64,000 nucleotides of DNA. It comes from Trinickia caryophylli. GTDB taxonomy: Bacteria; Pseudomonadota; Gammaproteobacteria; Burkholderiales; Burkholderiaceae. A program made the position numbers and the translations under genes. Under the pieces are notes generated by a model. It was not told the DNA's origin, ran no database searches, and worked only from the letters and a program-made list of their open reading frames with translations. Positions 61,447 to 64,000 of this stretch are shown piece by piece (the stretch's first letter is position 1; every line of letters starts with the position of its first letter). Location of the stretch: assembly GCF_034424545.1 (NCBI RefSeq), contig NZ_CP139970.1:248001-312000 (forward strand). The letters run 5' to 3'.

Positions 61447-63036
61447 TCATGCGTGCAGCGGGTCCTCGGCGGCCGCAACGGCACCGCGCTCGCCGAAGAG
61501 GCCCGCCATCCAGCGGCCGATCTCCTCGGCGTTCGTTTCGCCCGTTTTCCGTGCCGGCGAAAGGCGGCCGCCGGCCAGTACCGCAATGCGGTCGCAGATA
61601 TCGAAGAGTTCGTCGAGCTCCTCGGACACGACGAGCACTGCCACACCGCTGGCCGACAGATCGAGCAGTTGCTGGCGGATGAAGGCCGATGCGCCTACGT
61701 CCACGCCCCAGGTGGGCTGCGCGACGACGAGCACCTTCGGCGCTTGAAGGATCTCGCGCCCGACGATGAACTTCTGCAGGTTGCCGCCCGACAGCGATTG
61801 CGCGAGCGCCTCGGTGCCGCCGCAGCGCACGTCGAAACGTTCGATGCAACGCGCGGCAAATGCATGCATCGCGCGTGCGCCAATCCAGCCATGGCGCACC
61901 ATGCGCGCCTGACGGTGCGCGGTCAGCAGGCCATTTTCGGCCAGCGTCATCGCGGGCACCGCGCCGCGGCCAAGACGCTCCTCCGGCACGAACGCGAAGC
62001 CGAGCCGGCGCCGCGCGTCGGGCGCAAGGTGCGCCGCCGGCTCGCCGCAGATCGAGACCGACTCGCGCGCCGCGTTGCCGCGCCGCTCGCCCGAGAGCGC
62101 CGCCAGCAGTTCGGCCTGCCCATTGCCCGAGACACCCGCAATACCGAAGATTTCGCCCGCGTGCACGTCGAAGGAAACATCGGCGAGCGAGGTGCCGAAC
62201 GGATCGTCGCTCGCCACCGTCAGGTGCTGGACCGAAAGCAGGACCTCGCCGGGTGTATGCGGCCGGCGCGTGTAGTCCGGCAGCGAGTGCCCGACCATCA
62301 GTTGCGCGAGCGACGCGTGCGTCTCGTTGCGCGGTGTCACGCTGCCCGTGACGCGGCCCGCGCGCATGACGGTGGCCGTATCGCAAAGCGCCTGAATCTC
62401 ATCGAGCTTGTGACTGATGTAGAGAATGCTGCATCCTTGCGCGGCGAGCCGCCGCAGTGTCTCGAAGAGCTTGCGCACGGCTTGCGGCGTGAGCACGGAA
62501 GTGGGTTCGTCCATGATCAAGAGGCGCGGGTGCTGCAGCAGGCACCGAACGATCTCGACGCGCTGCCTCTCGCCCACGGTCAGGCTGTGCACGTGCCGCA
62601 GGGGATCGATCTCGAGCCCGTATTCGGCCGATACTTCGCCGATGCGGCGCGCCAGCGCCCCGAGATCGAACGGTTCGTCGAGCGCGAGGGCGATATTCTC
62701 GGCCACCGTCAGCGTCTCGAATAACGAAAAGTGCTGAAACACCATGCCGATGCCGAGCTTGCGCGCGGCGGCCGGGCTGGTGATCTCGACGGCGTGCCCT
62801 TCCCAGCTGATCTCCCCCGCATCCGGCCGCACCGCGCCGTAGATGATCTTCATCAGCGTGCTTTTTCCGGCGCCGTTTTCACCCAGCACCGCATGAATCT
62901 CTCCGGGCGCGACGGTCAGATCCACCGCGTCGTTGGCGAGCACGCTCGGATACCGTTTCGTGATGCCGGCCAGCGCAAGACGCGGCACGCGCGCCGCGCG
63001 AGTCTCGGGACCGCCCTTCAATGGAATGTCGCTCAT
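61447..63036 (-). CDS. ABC importer ATPase with two nucleotide-binding domains (YufO-like)
   Basis: A 529-residue duplicated ATPase. The first domain has Walker A AVLGENGAGKSTLMKIIYGA, signature LTVGERQRVEIVRCL, Walker B LLIMDEPTSVLTPQAV and the H-loop in ISHKLDEI. The second domain has a degenerate Walker A GVSGNGQAELL, signature LSGGNLQKFIVGREI and LVVAQPTWGVDVGAS in the Walker B region. The loss in the second half is usual for this class (RbsA/YufO). It is the first gene of the operon, 226 bp from the divergent LysR gene. It energises uptake with the two permeases. Confidence 0.92.
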   Translation of the reverse strand: MSDIPLKGGPETRAARVPRLALAGITKRYPSVLANDAVDLTVAPGEIHAVLGENGAGKSTLMKIIYGAVRPDAGEISWEGHAVEITSPAAARKLGIGMVFQHFSLFETLTVAENIALALDEPFDLGALARRIGEVSAEYGLEIDPLRHVHSLTVGERQRVEIVRCLLQHPRLLIMDEPTSVLTPQAVRKLFETLRRLAAQGCSILYISHKLDEIQALCDTATVMRAGRVTGSVTPRNETHASLAQLMVGHSLPDYTRRPHTPGEVLLSVQHLTVASDDPFGTSLADVSFDVHAGEIFGIAGVSGNGQAELLAALSGERRGNAARESVSICGEPAAHLAPDARRRLGFAFVPEERLGRGAVPAMTLAENGLLTAHRQARMVRHGWIGARAMHAFAARCIERFDVRCGGTEALAQSLSGGNLQKFIVGREILQAPKVLVVAQPTWGVDVGASAFIRQQLLDLSASGVAVLVVSEELDELFDICDRIAVLAGGRLSPARKTGETNAEEIGRWMAGLFGERGAVAAAEDPLHA

Positions 63037-63262
63037 AACAATCAGTTGTCTGCTCTTGCTCGAAACGGGCGCATGCCGCCCCGCCGTGGCCCGACGATAC
63101 CCAAATCACGACGCACCGTCGAGCCAACAAAATCGGCCGCCGAAACACTGTTCCGTTCGCGCGTCACCGGCTCGCCCCTTCTTGACGTCGATTTATGCAC
63201 ATATTAAAAGCCTGATATCCCCACCCGTGCTCGATCAGCGGTTCCATATATTCGGAGAGACC
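63037..63262. promoter_or_regulatory. Divergent promoter region, transporter operon / LysR gene
   Basis: 226 bp without a gene. The part nearest the LysR gene is AT-rich (about 63189-63215) and contains ATAT-N10-ATAT, a possible LysR-type site, and a TATTAA-like -10. GGAGAG at 63254-63259 is the ribosome site of the LysR gene. This arrangement suggests the regulator controls the transporter. Confidence 0.4.
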
Positions 63263-64000
63263 ATGAGCCAGCAACGCGAAGCAATCGATACCTACCTGCT
63301 GCGCGTGTTGCACACGTTGCTGATGGAGCGCAGCGTGACGCGCGCGGCCGTCAAGCTCAACCAGTCGCAGCCCGCCATCAGCGCGGCCTTGCGGCGCCTG
63401 CGGGACATCACGGGTGACCCCCTGCTCGTGCGCGGCAAAGCAGGCATGGTGCCGACCGAATACGGGCTGCGGCTGCTCGAGCCCGTGCAAAACGCCTTGC
63501 GAGAGATCGAGCGGATCCGCTTCCAGCAGCACAACTTCAACCCCGCGACGTCGATCCGCTGCTACCGGATCGGCTGCCCCGATTATCTGAACGTCCTGTT
63601 CGTGCCCACGGTTGTCGAGCGCTTCCGGCAGGCCGCGCCGAATGCGCAGCTCGAGTTCCATTCGCTCGGGCCCGCTTTCGACTACGAGCTCGCGCTCGAG
63701 GACGGCAAGCTCGATATCGTCATCGGCAACTGGCCGGAGCCGCCCGAGCAATTGCATCTGTCGAATCTCTTCGTCGACGAGATCGTCTGCGTGATGAGCA
63801 ATACGCATCCGTTCGCCAAACGCGGCAGCCTCACGCTCGATCAATATCTCAACGCACCTCACCTCGCGCCGACGCCCTACTCCGTCGGCCAGCGCGGCGC
63901 CATCGACGTCCATCTCGCGCGCGAGCGGCTGAAGCGGCATGTCGTCGTCACATTGCCCTACTTCAACCTCGCCCCCTACGTACTCGTCAAGTCCGATCTG
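63263..64000 (+). CDS. LysR-family regulator, N-terminal 246 residues (runs off the window)
   Basis: The open frame continues to the window end. The helix-turn-helix is at about residues 8-65 (YLLRVLHTLLMERSVTRAAV, KLNQSQPAISAALRRLRDIT). The effector domain starts near 95 (IRCYRIGCPDYLNVLFVPTV) and includes LDIVIGNWPEPPEQLHLSNL. The HTH is of the NodD/LeuO-like group, with long loop GDPLLVRGKAGMVPTEYGLR. It is divergent from the BMP transporter operon and probably controls it; in Burkholderia such regulators sit near purine catabolic genes, which may lie beyond the window. About 50-70 residues are missing. Confidence 0.88.
   Translation, partial: MSQQREAIDTYLLRVLHTLLMERSVTRAAVKLNQSQPAISAALRRLRDITGDPLLVRGKAGMVPTEYGLRLLEPVQNALREIERIRFQQHNFNPATSIRCYRIGCPDYLNVLFVPTVVERFRQAAPNAQLEFHSLGPAFDYELALEDGKLDIVIGNWPEPPEQLHLSNLFVDEIVCVMSNTHPFAKRGSLTLDQYLNAPHLAPTPYSVGQRGAIDVHLARERLKRHVVVTLPYFNLAPYVLVKSDL

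Noticed and set aside
1..64000. CRISPR arrays, insertion sequences, prophage or integrase genes
   Set aside because: No regularly spaced repeats, transposase or integrase motifs, tRNA-linked attachment duplications or stretches of foreign composition were seen.

Overview
The window is GC-rich chromosomal DNA, dense with genes on both strands. It suggests a betaproteobacterium of the Burkholderiaceae (Burkholderia, Paraburkholderia, Trinickia or a relative). The basis is recognition by eye: the OmpR N-terminus, the ispD-ispF block divergent from mfd, the AhpC/AhpD pair, and the FNR- and FliA-type promoter motifs. No rRNA, tRNA, CRISPR array, insertion sequence or prophage gene was seen, so this looks like core chromosome with lifestyle genes rather than an island.

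Layout. 1-3.0 kb: 5' part of mnmH, a LysR regulator divergent from a pirin, and a FadR-type regulator. 3.2-9.7 kb: a sugar-acid (hexuronate/aldonate) operon of Zn-dehydrogenase, UxaB/UxuB-type reductase, MFS transporter, altronate dehydratase and mannonate dehydratase. Two near-identical putative operators precede it, one on the -35 box. 9.7-13.7 kb: a two-gene DNA-repair operon, a FAN1-like VRR nuclease and an XPD-type helicase with an N-terminal RecB-like nuclease domain, behind a textbook LexA box. 13.8-17.3 kb: ferritin-fused VIT iron exporter (MbfA type), an RBBP9-type hydrolase and an RpoD paralogue. 17.4-25.1 kb: a low-oxygen block of Aer-like chemoreceptor, CBS/PAS/GGDEF/EAL protein, hibernation factor HPF, AdhP, an ACT-domain protein and NnrS. 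FNR-type sites lie at about -41 of three inferred promoters. 25.5-28.3 kb: small hypothetical protein, anchored hydrolase, a degenerate squalene/phytoene-synthase homologue and an exported protein. 28.5-32 kb: ompR-envZ and ahpC-ahpD. 32.1-42.1 kb: ispF, ispD, mfd, argE, a threonine-dehydratase-like enzyme and mrcA. 42.4-48.1 kb: ribbon-helix-helix protein, PspA/IM30 protein with a membrane TPR partner, and a Baeyer-Villiger-type monooxygenase with a hydrolase. 48.1-57.9 kb: two chemoreceptors (one behind a FliA promoter), mscL, a pair of histidine kinases, a hypothetical, a beta-hydroxyacid dehydrogenase and dodecin. 58.1-64 kb: a complete BMP-type (nucleoside/purine-like) ABC importer with a divergent LysR gene cut by the window edge.

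How the parts fit. The sugar-acid operon would send both the altronate and the mannonate branch to 2-keto-3-deoxygluconate. The SOS operon pairs a structure-specific nuclease with a helicase, as expected for crosslink repair. The low-oxygen block links oxygen sensing, cyclic-di-GMP, ribosome hibernation, fermentation and nitric-oxide tolerance. The strongest candidates for something under-described are the LexA-controlled nuclease/helicase pair, the FNR trio, and the synthase-like protein that lacks its catalytic aspartates. All product names rest on motif reading without database searches.
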